Assembly (NCBI GenBank): GCA_026314275.1
Contig: CP111109.1
Span: 3,782,001-3,846,000, forward strand
Length of the DNA: 64,000 nucleotides
Source: JAGOEY01 sp017997515
GTDB taxonomy: Bacteria; Pseudomonadota; Gammaproteobacteria; Burkholderiales; Burkholderiaceae_C
Direction of reading: 5' to 3'
Below the pieces are notes generated by a model. The model ran no database searches. It was not told the origin of the DNA and saw nothing but the letters and a program-made list of their open reading frames with translations. The translations under genes were made by a program, and so were the position numbers. Numbering within the stretch: the first letter of the stretch is position 1; every line of letters begins with the position of its first letter. Shown one piece after another: positions 16,730 through 25,390 of this stretch.

Positions 16730-17695
16730 TCATCCCCAAACTACAGATCGCATCGAGATGGATGCCGCCTGAAAACTGGTGTTGAAGAAACGCGGCGTTT
16801 CCTTGGGCTGCACAGCACCTGCGGTGTAGAGCAAGGGCAGGTAATGCTCGTAGGTCGGGTGGGCCTGGGATGCCACAGTGCCCCACTGGCGAAAATCGGC
16901 CAGGGGTGCCAGCAGGCCCTGCTGCAACTGGTCGGTCACACGTTTGTCAAAGTCCAGCGCCCAGTCGTAGGCCTGGTTGGACGCCGCACCCCGCTGCGTT
17001 GCACGCAGGTTGTGCACCACGTTGCCACTGCCCACAATCAACACGCCGCGCTCTCGCAAAGCTTTGAGCTGCTGGCCCAGCAGGTAATGTTCACCCGGGG
17101 CGCGGCTGTAGTCCATGCTCATCTGAATCACGGGGATGTCCGCCTGCGGGAACATCGGCTTCAGCACCGACGAGGTTCCATGGTCAAACCCCCACTCCTG
17201 CCGGTCCAGGCCCAGCGCTGTGCCACTGACCGGCTGGCGTACGGCCTGGCTGATTTCCTGCGCAGTGGCAGGCGCACCAGGTGCGGGGTACTGCTGGTCA
17301 AACAGCGCCTGGGGGAACCCCCCAAAGTCATGGATGGTTTTGGGCTGGGCCATGGCCGTGAGAAACCAGCCGCCGCGCGTGAGCCAGTGGGCCGAAATAC
17401 ACAGGATCAACTGGGGCTTGGGGTACTTCGCACCGAACTCGGCACCCAGCGCCTGCCAGCTGCGGCGGTACTCGTTGTCTTCAATCGCATTCATGGGGCT
17501 GCCATGGCCCAGGAACAGCACCGGCATCCGGGGCGACTTTTTCAGCGACTTGAACACATCCGCTGTTGCGGCCTCTGCGGTGGGATTCAGGGGAGACATG
17601 GACAGTCCTGTGGTGGCGGCAACCGTGGTGAACACGGTGCCCGCGCGGCTTAATACGCCGCGGCGTGACATGGGTTGGTGGAACATAGGTGACAT
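16730..17695 (-). CDS. Class III extradiol dioxygenase (4,5-DOPA dioxygenase/YgiD type) with Tat-like signal
   Basis: A LigB-type ring-opening dioxygenase. Family features are L-F-L-G-H-G-S-P-M-N, L-I-L-C-I-S-A-H-W, E-W-G-F-D-H-G and I-V-G-S-G-N-V-V-H-N-L, which supply the metal histidines and the glutamate. The N-terminus carries M-S-R-R-G-V-L-S-R-A-G followed by a hydrophobic Ala/Thr/Val stretch, like a twin-arginine export signal; most YgiD relatives are cytosolic. The start is uncertain: ATGs at 17695, 17686 and 17671 are all possible and none has a strong ribosome site. The substrate is not known. Confidence 0.82.
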   Translation of the reverse strand: MSPMFHQPMSRRGVLSRAGTVFTTVAATTGLSMSPLNPTAEAATADVFKSLKKSPRMPVLFLGHGSPMNAIEDNEYRRSWQALGAEFGAKYPKPQLILCISAHWLTRGGWFLTAMAQPKTIHDFGGFPQALFDQQYPAPGAPATAQEISQAVRQPVSGTALGLDRQEWGFDHGTSSVLKPMFPQADIPVIQMSMDYSRAPGEHYLLGQQLKALRERGVLIVGSGNVVHNLRATQRGAASNQAYDWALDFDKRVTDQLQQGLLAPLADFRQWGTVASQAHPTYEHYLPLLYTAGAVQPKETPRFFNTSFQAASISMRSVVWG

Positions 17696-17854
17696 GAAAG
17701 ACGGGTTTGGCACCTGCAAGTTCCATTCACAACCGTGGAAAATGCCACGCAACACCCCATCCAAGCCCGCGTATTGGTGTTTTCACTCCTGTTTCTGTCA
17801 GTGACAACTGCTATATTGCTGCACTGCACCATTTTAACGGCCGCTCCCCACACC

Positions 17855-19534
17855 ATGCTCTACCAGATCTACGAAACCCAACGTTCCATGATGGAACCCT
17901 TTGCTGACTTCGCCCAGGCCGCTGCCAAGATGTACGGTAACCCGCTGTCGCCACTGGGGCAGAACCAGTTCACGCAGCGTCTGTCGGCCGGTTACGACCT
18001 GATCTACCGTTTGGGCAAAGATTACGAAAAACCCGTGTTTGGCATCAACACGGTGGACGTGGACGGTGTGAGTGTGGCGATCAGCGAACGCGTCGAGGTC
18101 AACAAACCTTTCTGCGAGCTGCGCCGTTTCAAGCGTTTCTCTGACGACGTGAACACGCTCGAAAAGCTCAAGATCCAGCCTGTGGTGCTGATCGTCGCCC
18201 CGCTGTCGGGCCACTACGCCACGCTGCTGCGCGACACGGTGAAAACGATGCTGAAGGACCACAAGGTCTATGTCACCGACTGGAAAAATGCCCGTCTGGT
18301 GCCCATGGAAGACGGCGAGTTCCACCTCGACGACTATGTGAACTATGTGGAGGACTTCATCCGCCACATCCAGGGCACCTATGGCAACTGCCACGTCATC
18401 AGCGTCTGCCAGCCCACCGTGCCGGTGCTGGCCGCTGTGTCGCTGATGGCCTCACGCGGTGAAACCACCCCGCTGTCCATGACCATGATGGGCGGCCCCA
18501 TCGACGCACGCAAGTCGCCCACGTCGGTGAACAACCTGGCCACCAACAAAAGCTTTGAGTGGTTCGAGAACAACGTGATCTACCGCGTGCCCGCCAACTT
18601 CCCTGGCAAGGGCCGCCGCGTGTACCCCGGCTTCCTGCAGCACACCGGTTTTGTGGCCATGAACCCCGACCGCCACGCCACCAGCCATTACGACTACTTC
18701 AAAGACCTGATCAAGGGTGACGACGCCAGCGCCGAAGCCCACCGCAAGTTCTACGACGAATACAACGCCGTGCTGGACATGGACGCGGACTACTACCTCG
18801 AAACCATCGCCACGGTGTTCCAGGACTTCAAGCTGGTCAACGGCACTTGGGATGTCAAAACCCCCGCCGGTGTGGCCGAACGTGTGAAGCCCCAGGACAT
18901 CACCACCACCGCGCTGCTGACGGTCGAAGGTGAGCTGGACGACATCTCCGGCTCCGGCCAGACCGCTGCCGCACACGGCCTGTGCAGCGGCATTCCTGCC
19001 AGCCAGCAGAAACACCTGGAAGCCAAAGGCGCAGGCCACTACGGCATCTTCAGCGGCCGCCGCTGGCGCGATGTGGTGTACCCCACGGTCAAGAGTTTTA
19101 TCCTGGCCCACAACAGCCAAGCTTCTGAGTCAAAACAGGCTGCAGCGCCCGCTGCACCTGCGCAAGTAGCTATGGAATTTGCAGCAGAACCCGCTGTGGT
19201 TTCAGCACCCGCCCCGGCACCTGTGGCCAAGGCGGTTGTTGCACCTGCACCCACAGCCGTTGCCGCTGTGGCTACGGCTGCCAAGGCCCCCGAAAAAGCC
19301 CCCGTCAAGACTGCAGCCAAAACAGCTGTGGCCGCTGTTGCAGTACCCAAGCCGGTGAAGGCGGCCCCCGCCAAAAAACCTGCAGCAGTGGCACCTGCAC
19401 CTGTTGCAGCCGCACCGGCCAAACCCGTGGCGGCGGCACCAGCAACGCCTGCCAAGAAGACCACGCCCGCTGCGAAGAAAGCAGCACCTGCGCCCAAAGC
19501 CGCCACCAAAAGCGTAGCGCGCAAGACAGCGTAA
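17855..19534 (+). CDS. phaZ: Intracellular PHB depolymerase with histone H1-like C-terminal tail
   Basis: It degrades stored polyhydroxybutyrate in granules. Residues 1-~420 match the intracellular depolymerase family: N-terminal M-L-Y-Q-I-Y-E-T-Q, a nucleophile Cys near residue 185 in V-I-S-V-C-Q-P-T-V-P, P-G-F-L-Q-H-T-G-F and a late G-A-G-H-Y-G-I-F-S-G histidine. The known enzymes end about here. This protein continues for ~130 residues of low-complexity Ala/Pro/Lys/Val sequence with K-T-A-A-K, P-A-K-K and A-A-K-K-A repeats, like the DNA-binding tails of PhaF or histone H1-like proteins. A dispersed repeat copy sits exactly at the domain/tail border (19130-19187). The start is the ATG at 17855; upstream in-frame codons overlap the divergent dioxygenase gene. 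Confidence 0.9.
   Translation: MLYQIYETQRSMMEPFADFAQAAAKMYGNPLSPLGQNQFTQRLSAGYDLIYRLGKDYEKPVFGINTVDVDGVSVAISERVEVNKPFCELRRFKRFSDDVNTLEKLKIQPVVLIVAPLSGHYATLLRDTVKTMLKDHKVYVTDWKNARLVPMEDGEFHLDDYVNYVEDFIRHIQGTYGNCHVISVCQPTVPVLAAVSLMASRGETTPLSMTMMGGPIDARKSPTSVNNLATNKSFEWFENNVIYRVPANFPGKGRRVYPGFLQHTGFVAMNPDRHATSHYDYFKDLIKGDDASAEAHRKFYDEYNAVLDMDADYYLETIATVFQDFKLVNGTWDVKTPAGVAERVKPQDITTTALLTVEGELDDISGSGQTAAAHGLCSGIPASQQKHLEAKGAGHYGIFSGRRWRDVVYPTVKSFILAHNSQASESKQAAAPAAPAQVAMEFAAEPAVVSAPAPAPVAKAVVAPAPTAVAAVATAAKAPEKAPVKTAAKTAVAAVAVPKPVKAAPAKKPAAVAPAPVAAAPAKPVAAAPATPAKKTTPAAKKAAPAPKAATKSVARKTA
19130..19187. repeat. Dispersed repeat, copy 4 (inside phaZ at the tail junction)
   Basis: TCAAAACAGGCTGCAGCGCC, loop, TGCGCAAGTAGCTAT-x-GAATTTGCAGCAG. 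It fits the family pattern with a few substitutions that keep the frame open and encode Ala/Pro-rich residues. Confidence 0.55.
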
Positions 19535-19544
19535 AGCAGCCAGC

Positions 19545-20186
19545 ATGACCGTGGCTGACCAGGCCGGCCTGGCGGCCCGTATCAACGCTGCCCTGCCGCA
19601 GACGCAGTGCACCCGGTGTGGTTACCCCGACTGCGCGGCTTACGCCCAGGCCATTGCAGAGGGCGAAGCGGCCATCAACCAATGTCCACCCGGGGGTGCA
19701 GAAGGTGTCAGCCGCCTGGCGCAGTTGACCGGGCAGCCACCGCTGCCACTGAACCCCGTACACGGCACAGAAGGCCCACGTGCCGTGGCCTTCATCGACG
19801 AAGCCTGGTGTATCGGCTGCACTTTGTGTATCAAGGCCTGCCCCACCGACGCCATCCTGGGCAGCAACAAACGGATGCACACGGTCATCGAGCCCCATTG
19901 CACAGGCTGCGAGTTGTGTATTCCGGTGTGCCCGGTGGACTGCATCACCCTTGAAAACGCTAGTGGTGACGCCACCGGCTGGAATGCCTGGTCACCGGTG
20001 CAAGCACTGGCCGCATTGGGCCGCTACACAGACCGTCAAAAGCGGGTGGGACTGGACACTTCCGCGCCAGCAGATGCCACAGCAGTGGAGACAGTGCCCG
20101 TGCCAACACCAGCACCCGCCGAAGACCCCAAACGCGCCGCCATCGCCGCCGCCATGGCCCGCGCCCGCGCGTTGCGGGGGCAATAA
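19545..20186 (+). CDS. RnfB-like electron transport ferredoxin
   Basis: A 213-residue iron-sulfur protein. The N-terminal C-T-R-C-G-Y-P-D-C...C is the 4Fe-4S (DUF/FeS) domain of RnfB. Two classical C-x2-C-x2-C-x3-C-P ferredoxin motifs follow (C-I-G-C-T-L-C-I-K-A-C-P and C-T-G-C-E-L-C-I-P-V-C-P). The Ala/Pro-rich C-terminus ends M-A-R-A-R-A-L-R-G. The N-terminal membrane anchor of true RnfB is missing and no other rnf genes are present, so it is probably a soluble stand-alone version. The start lies 10 bases after phaZ, suggesting co-transcription. Confidence 0.85.
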   Translation: MTVADQAGLAARINAALPQTQCTRCGYPDCAAYAQAIAEGEAAINQCPPGGAEGVSRLAQLTGQPPLPLNPVHGTEGPRAVAFIDEAWCIGCTLCIKACPTDAILGSNKRMHTVIEPHCTGCELCIPVCPVDCITLENASGDATGWNAWSPVQALAALGRYTDRQKRVGLDTSAPADATAVETVPVPTPAPAEDPKRAAIAAAMARARALRGQ

Positions 20187-20189
20187 GAC

Positions 20190-20669
20190 TTAAGCTCCCA
20201 GTGCGGCCACCACGTCCGGTGGTGCCTGCACCAGTTCGATCAGTACACCCTCCCCGGCAATCGGGAATTCGTCGTTCGACTTGGGATGCAAAAAGCAGAT
20301 GTCATACCCCGCGGCGCCCTTGCGAATGCCCCCCGGTGCAAAACGCACACCCTGCGCGGTGAGCCATTCCACAGCCAGCGCCAGGTCGTCGATCCACAGG
20401 CCAACATGGTTCAGCGGTGTGGTGTGGACGGCCGGTTTTTTGTTCGGGTCGAGCGGCTGCATCAGGTCCACCTCGACCTTGTACGGGCCGCTGCCCATGC
20501 TGCAGATGTCCTCGTCCACGTTCTCGCGTTCACTGACGAAAGTCCCCGTCACTTCGAGACCCAGCATATCCACCCACAGTTTTTGCAGGCGGGTTTTGTC
20601 GGGGCCACCAATGGCGATCTGCTGGATGCCCAGCACCTTGAAAGGGCGCGGCTTTGTGGTGCTGGTCAT
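20190..20669 (-). CDS. VOC-family protein, probable methylmalonyl-CoA epimerase role
   Basis: A 159-residue vicinal-oxygen-chelate protein with two beta-alpha-beta-beta-beta halves. Context argues for interconverting (S)- and (R)-methylmalonyl-CoA: it is the last gene of the propionyl-CoA operon and overlaps the bioB stop codon (ATGA). N-H-V-G-L-W-I-D-D and L-I-E-L-V-Q supply the expected second-half His and Glu ligands. The first-half ligand position, normally His, reads Gln (G-I-Q-Q-I-A-I), so metal binding or specificity may differ from the textbook enzyme. A glyoxalase-like or other lyase role is the alternative. Confidence 0.7.
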   Translation of the reverse strand: MTSTTKPRPFKVLGIQQIAIGGPDKTRLQKLWVDMLGLEVTGTFVSERENVDEDICSMGSGPYKVEVDLMQPLDPNKKPAVHTTPLNHVGLWIDDLALAVEWLTAQGVRFAPGGIRKGAAGYDICFLHPKSNDEFPIAGEGVLIELVQAPPDVVAALGA

Positions 20670-21697
20670 GCGCACGCTCCTTGTTCTGTGGTTTGCCGGG
20701 TTTGCAGCCCGAGTTTGCGTAAAAGCTGCACGTCGGCATCCACATCCGGGTTGCCCGTTACCAGCAGCTTGTCGCCGTAAAAGATGGAATTGGCACCCGC
20801 CAGAAAACACAGGGCCTGCACAGCGTCGCCCAGTTGCTGGCGGCCAGCCGACAGACGCACGCGTGCAGTCGGCATGGTGATACGCGCCACCGCAATCATG
20901 CGCACGAAGTCGAGCGGGTCGATCGGCTCCGAATCTGCCAGCGGTGTGCCGGGCACACGCACCAGGCTGTTGATGGGTACCGACTCGGGGTACGGGCTCA
21001 GGTTTGCAAGTTGCGCAATCAACCCGGCGCGGTGCACCGGGGCTTCCCCCATCCCCACAATCCCGCCGCAGCACACGCTGATACCCGCTGCGCGCACATG
21101 CTGCAGCGTATCGAGCCGGTCCTGGTAGGCCCGCGTGCTGACCACGTCGGTGTAGTACTCGGGTGCGGTGTCGAGGTTGTGGTTGTAGTAGTCCAGGCCT
21201 GCCGCCTTGAGCTGCGTGGCATGGTGCGGCTCCAACATGCCCAGTGTGGCGCAGGTCTGCAGACCCAAGCCTTTCACGGCCTCAACCAGCACGGCCACCT
21301 TTTCCACGTCGCGGTCCTTCGGTGCACGCCAGGCGGCACCCATACAGAACCGCGTAGCACCTGCGTCCTTGGCCGCCTGCGCGGCACGGACCACTTCGTC
21401 CACTTCCATCAGTTTCTGCGCCTTGACACCCGTGTCGAACTCCGCCGCCTGCGGGCAATAACCGCAGTTCTCCGGGCAGCCACCAGTCTTGACCGACAGC
21501 AGCGTGGCCAGCTCAATATCGCCCTCGGGCCAATACTCCCGGTGTACGGTCTGCGCCTGGAACAGCAGGTCGTTGAACGGTTGGTCCAGCAGCGCCTGCA
21601 CGGCGTCGACCGACCAAAGAACCGCAGCCTCTTCTTCCTGCTTGACAGGCCGATGCAGCACCAGCGGCTGGCCGCCCCCAAGATCATTCGCGCCCAT
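20666..21697 (-). CDS. bioB: Biotin synthase
   Basis: A radical-SAM enzyme inserting sulfur into dethiobiotin. The SAM cluster motif C-P-E-N-C-G-Y-C is near residue 74, and C-A-T-L-G-M, G-L-D-Y-Y-N-H-N-L-D-T and R-V-R-L-S-A-G-R for the 2Fe-2S site follow. About 343 residues, normal length. The ATG at 21697 overlaps the pccA stop as TGATG; a GTG one codon earlier is also open. Its place directly after the biotin-dependent carboxylase genes, not in a bio cluster, suggests cofactor supply tied to propionyl-CoA carboxylase demand. Confidence 0.95.
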   Translation of the reverse strand: MGANDLGGGQPLVLHRPVKQEEEAAVLWSVDAVQALLDQPFNDLLFQAQTVHREYWPEGDIELATLLSVKTGGCPENCGYCPQAAEFDTGVKAQKLMEVDEVVRAAQAAKDAGATRFCMGAAWRAPKDRDVEKVAVLVEAVKGLGLQTCATLGMLEPHHATQLKAAGLDYYNHNLDTAPEYYTDVVSTRAYQDRLDTLQHVRAAGISVCCGGIVGMGEAPVHRAGLIAQLANLSPYPESVPINSLVRVPGTPLADSEPIDPLDFVRMIAVARITMPTARVRLSAGRQQLGDAVQALCFLAGANSIFYGDKLLVTGNPDVDADVQLLRKLGLQTRQTTEQGACA

Positions 21698-23745
21698 CAC
21701 ACAAACTCCAGAATGGTCTGATCCACCGCCAGTGATTCACCTTTGGCGGCGGTGATCTTGCCGACCACACCGTCTTGTGTGGCGAACAGGATGTTCTCCA
21801 TCTTCATGGCTTCGATCACGGCGAGTTTTTCGCCCGCCTGCACCGTCTGCCCCGCTTGCACGGCAATGTCCACCAGCAGGCCCGGCATGGGCGACAGCAG
21901 GAACTTGCTCAGGTCCGGCGGTGCCTTGTACGGCATCAACTGGTGCAGCCGTGCACCCAGCGGTGACAACACCAGCGCTTCGATCTGCGCGCCGTTGTAC
22001 GACACCCGCAGCGCCAGCGGGTTCTTGCCCGCGCCGCGCTCCACCTGGGCGGTGAAAGGCCGGTCGTTCACGTTGCCCTGCACACGGATGCTGCCCAGCG
22101 CCACGTCACTATCAATCTTGTAGCTATCTGCGCCCACCTGCACTGCGCTAGAGCCTGTTTTTCCTTCAAAATCGGTCACAGAAACTGGGGTGTAGCTGTG
22201 TTGGCCTGCAGGGTCCAGCGCCACCACGACAAACTCCTCACCCACCTTCACGCCGTGCCCTTCGAGCTGGCCGCTGATGCCCGATGCACGGGCGCGGTAA
22301 CGGCGGTTCATGAAAGCGGCCAGGGCCACCAGCAGGTTCGGGTCCTGCGCCACCACATCCGACGCGTGGAAACCTTTGCCGTAGTTCTCGGCGATAAACC
22401 CGGTGTTGAAGTCACCCGCCACAAACTTCGGGTGTGCGAGTAATGCCGCCTGGAACGGGATGTTGCTGCTGACGCCACGGATCACAAAACCGTTGAGTGC
22501 CTCGCGCATCTTGGCAATCGCGTGGGCGCGGTCTTTGCCGTGCACGATGAGTTTGGCAATCATCGAGTCGTAAAACATCGGAATCTCGCCGCCGTCCTGC
22601 ACCCCGGTGTCCACCCGCACGCCGTACCACTGCGACGTGTCGGCCGAGAACATGGTTTCTTCCGGTGGCTGGAATCGCACCAGACGCCCGGTGCTGGGCA
22701 GGAAGTTGCGGAACGGGTCTTCGGCATTGATGCGGCACTCAATCGCCCAGCCTTCACGCTTCACATCGGCCTGGGTCAGCGGCAATTTCTCGCCTGCGGC
22801 CACACGGATCATCAGCTCGACCAAGTCCAGCCCGGTGATGCACTCCGTCACCGGGTGCTCCACCTGCAGGCGGGTGTTCATCTCCAGGAAGTAGAAGCTC
22901 TGGTCTTTGCCGACCACAAACTCGACCGTGCCCGCCGACTGGTACTTCACCGCCTTGGCCAGCGCCACGGCCTGTTCACCCATGGCCTTACGCGTCGCGT
23001 CGCTGATGAAGGGCGACGGAGCCTCTTCAATCACCTTCTGGTGGCGGCGCTGGATGGAGCATTCACGCTCGTTCAGGTAGATCACATTGCCATGGGCGTC
23101 GCCCAGCAGCTGGATCTCGATGTGGCGTGGCTCTTCGACGAATTTTTCGATGAAGACGCGGTCGTCACCAAACGAATTGCGCGCCTCGTTGCGGCACGAG
23201 GTGAAACCTTCAAACGCTTCCTTGTCGTTAAAGGCCACCCGCAGCCCCTTGCCGCCGCCGCCCGCGCTGGCCTTGATCATCACGGGGTAACCGATGCCCT
23301 TGGCAATCTCCACCGCTTTCTCAGGCGTCTCAATCGCGTCGTTCACACCGGGAATACAGTTCACCCCCGCTGCACCGGCCAGCTTCTTCGACTCGATCTT
23401 GTCGCCCATGGCGGCAATCGAATAGTGCTTGGGGCCGATAAAAATAATGCCCTCTTCCTCCACCCGTTTGGCAAACCCGGCGTTTTCGCTCAGGAAGCCA
23501 TAGCCCGGGTGCACCGCCTGCGCGCCCGTGGACTTACATGCCGCAATGATCTTGTCAGCCTGCAGGTAACTCTCGCGGCTCGGTGCCGGGCCGATGTGTA
23601 CGGCCTCGTCGGCCAGTTGCACATGGCGTGCGTCCTTGTCGGCGTCGGAATAGACGGCGACGGTTTTGATGCCCATCTTTTGCGCGGTCTTGATGACTCT
23701 GCACGCTATCTCGCCCCGGTTGGCGATCAGGATTTTGGTAAACAT
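21697..23745 (-). CDS. pccA: Propionyl-/acetyl-CoA carboxylase alpha subunit (biotin carboxylase + BCCP)
   Basis: A 682-residue subunit that carboxylates biotin with ATP and bicarbonate and carries the biotin. The N-terminal biotin carboxylase domain has N-R-G-E-I-A-C-R, the glycine-rich A-S-A-G-G-G-G-K-G ATP loop and E-M-N-T-R-L-Q-V-E-H-P-V-T-E. A BT linker region and a C-terminal biotinyl domain with the E-A-M-K-M-E-N lysine follow. It lies downstream of pccB and upstream of bioB. With mutase and MeaB in the same operon, propionyl-CoA is the likely substrate. A dispersed repeat copy lies in the linker region before the biotinyl domain (22109-22162). Confidence 0.95.
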   Translation of the reverse strand: MFTKILIANRGEIACRVIKTAQKMGIKTVAVYSDADKDARHVQLADEAVHIGPAPSRESYLQADKIIAACKSTGAQAVHPGYGFLSENAGFAKRVEEEGIIFIGPKHYSIAAMGDKIESKKLAGAAGVNCIPGVNDAIETPEKAVEIAKGIGYPVMIKASAGGGGKGLRVAFNDKEAFEGFTSCRNEARNSFGDDRVFIEKFVEEPRHIEIQLLGDAHGNVIYLNERECSIQRRHQKVIEEAPSPFISDATRKAMGEQAVALAKAVKYQSAGTVEFVVGKDQSFYFLEMNTRLQVEHPVTECITGLDLVELMIRVAAGEKLPLTQADVKREGWAIECRINAEDPFRNFLPSTGRLVRFQPPEETMFSADTSQWYGVRVDTGVQDGGEIPMFYDSMIAKLIVHGKDRAHAIAKMREALNGFVIRGVSSNIPFQAALLAHPKFVAGDFNTGFIAENYGKGFHASDVVAQDPNLLVALAAFMNRRYRARASGISGQLEGHGVKVGEEFVVVALDPAGQHSYTPVSVTDFEGKTGSSAVQVGADSYKIDSDVALGSIRVQGNVNDRPFTAQVERGAGKNPLALRVSYNGAQIEALVLSPLGARLHQLMPYKAPPDLSKFLLSPMPGLLVDIAVQAGQTVQAGEKLAVIEAMKMENILFATQDGVVGKITAAKGESLAVDQTILEFV
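22109..22162. repeat. Dispersed repeat, copy 5 (inside pccA linker)
   Basis: CTATCAATCTTGTAGCTATC, TGCGC, variable loop, TGCGCTAGAGCCTGTTTTT. This is one of the best-preserved copies of the family, read in frame. Confidence 0.65.
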
Positions 23746-23766
23746 GTTCTTGTTCTCCTTGGTCTT

Positions 23767-25299
23767 TTACAGCGGGATGTTGCCGTGCTTGCGCCACGGG
23801 TTTTCCAACTTTTTCTCGCGCAACATCACCAGCGAACGGCAAATCCGTTTGCGGGTTTCACTCGGCAGGATCACGTCGTCGATGTACCCCCGCGCACCCG
23901 CCACAAACGGATTCGCAAAACGGGCCTTGTATTCGGCTTCCTTGGCGGCGAGTTTTTCGGGGTCACCCTTGTCTTCGCGGAAGATGATTTCCACCGCGCC
24001 TTTTGCACCCATCACCGCAATCTCGGCATGCGGCCAGGCGAAGTTGACGTCACCACGCAGGTGTTTGCTGCTCATCACGTCGTACGCGCCGCCGTAGGCT
24101 TTGCGGGTGATGACGGTGATCTTGGGCACGGTGCATTCGGCGTAGGCGTACAGCAGCTTGGCGCCGTGTTTGATGATGCCGCCGTACTCCTGGCTGGTGC
24201 CGGGCATGAAGCCGGGCACGTCGACAAAGGTGACGACGGGGATGTTGAATGCATCACAGAAGCGCACAAAACGTGCGGCCTTGATGCTGGATTTGATGTC
24301 CAGGCAACCTGCCAGCACCAGCGGCTGGTTGGCGACGATGCCCACGGTCTGGCCTTCCATGCGGCCAAACCCGATGAGGATGTTCTTGGCGTAGTCGGGT
24401 TGCAGCTCGAAGAAATCGCCGTCGTCCACCACCTTCAGGATCAGCTCCTTCATGTCGTAGGGTTTGTTGGCGTTGTCGGGCACCAGGGTGTCGAGCGACA
24501 AGTCGGCACGGTCGGCCGGGTCACCGCTCTTGCGCACGGGGGCTTTTTCGCGGTTGTTCAGCGGCAGGTAGTTGTACAGGCGGCGCAGCATCATGAGCGC
24601 CTCGACGTCGTTCTCGAACGCCATGTCGGCCACACCACTCTTGGTGGTGTGGGTGGACGCGCCGCCCAGCTCTTCCGCCGTCACCTCTTCATGGGTCACG
24701 GTCTTGACCACTTCGGGGCCGGTCACAAACATGTAGCTGCTGTCCTTCACCATAAAGATGAAGTCGGTCATGGCCGGGCTGTACACCGCGCCGCCCGCAC
24801 AGGGGCCCATGATCATGCTGATCTGCGGCACCACACCGCTGGCCATCACGTTGCGCTGGAACACGTCGGCATAACCACCGAGTGAGGCGACCCCTTCCTG
24901 GATGCGCGCACCGCCCGAATCGTTCAGGCCAATCACCGGCGCACCGACCTTCATGGCCTGGTCCATCACCTTGCAAATCTTCTCGGCATGGGTCTCGGAC
25001 AAGGCACCACCAAACACGGTGAAGTCCTGGCTGAAGATGAACACCAGGCGGCCATTGATCATTCCGTAGCCGGTGACCACGCCGTCGCCAGGGATCTTCT
25101 GGTCCTGCATGCCGAAGTCGGTGCAGCGGTGTTCGACAAACATGTCCCACTCTTCAAACGTGCCGTCATCCAGCAGCAGCTCAATGCGTTCACGGGCGGT
25201 GAGTTTGCCCTTCTTGTGCTGCGCGTCGATGCGTTTTTGTCCACCACCCAGGCGGGCCTGGGCGCGTTTCTGTTCAAGCTGTTCAATGATTTCTTGCAT
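23767..25299 (-). CDS. pccB: Propionyl-CoA carboxylase beta subunit (carboxyltransferase)
   Basis: A 510-residue acyl-CoA carboxyltransferase that moves CO2 from biotin to propionyl-CoA. Visible are G-D-G-V-V-T-G-Y-G, D-S-G-G-A-R-I-Q-E-G with the oxyanion loop, G-P-C-A-G-G-A-V-Y-S-P-A, and the C-terminal D-V-P-G-F-M-P-G-T-S-Q-E and K-A-Y-G-G-A-Y. It is normal length and in the standard order with pccA 21 bases downstream. Confidence 0.96.
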   Translation of the reverse strand: MQEIIEQLEQKRAQARLGGGQKRIDAQHKKGKLTARERIELLLDDGTFEEWDMFVEHRCTDFGMQDQKIPGDGVVTGYGMINGRLVFIFSQDFTVFGGALSETHAEKICKVMDQAMKVGAPVIGLNDSGGARIQEGVASLGGYADVFQRNVMASGVVPQISMIMGPCAGGAVYSPAMTDFIFMVKDSSYMFVTGPEVVKTVTHEEVTAEELGGASTHTTKSGVADMAFENDVEALMMLRRLYNYLPLNNREKAPVRKSGDPADRADLSLDTLVPDNANKPYDMKELILKVVDDGDFFELQPDYAKNILIGFGRMEGQTVGIVANQPLVLAGCLDIKSSIKAARFVRFCDAFNIPVVTFVDVPGFMPGTSQEYGGIIKHGAKLLYAYAECTVPKITVITRKAYGGAYDVMSSKHLRGDVNFAWPHAEIAVMGAKGAVEIIFREDKGDPEKLAAKEAEYKARFANPFVAGARGYIDDVILPSETRKRICRSLVMLREKKLENPWRKHGNIPL

Positions 25300-25341
25300 G
25301 GTGTGGCTCAGTCAGTGTGTGGGGATCGGGTAGAGGGTTTA

Positions 25342-25390
25342 CTTAAGAATTGATAGCGTCTTGCGTACGTCCCGCGTACGCGTTGAGCAG
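25342..25390. repeat. Dispersed repeat, copy 6 (3' end of meaB)
   Basis: AATTGATAGC-x3-TTGCG, short loop, GCG-x3-GCGTTGAGC. It overlaps the meaB stop codon and its last ~14 codons. The match to the family is looser than for copies 5, 7 and 9. Confidence 0.45.

Noticed and set aside
22522..24885. 787-codon open frame on the plus strand
   Set aside because: Antisense shadow of pccA and pccB; no recognisable domain.
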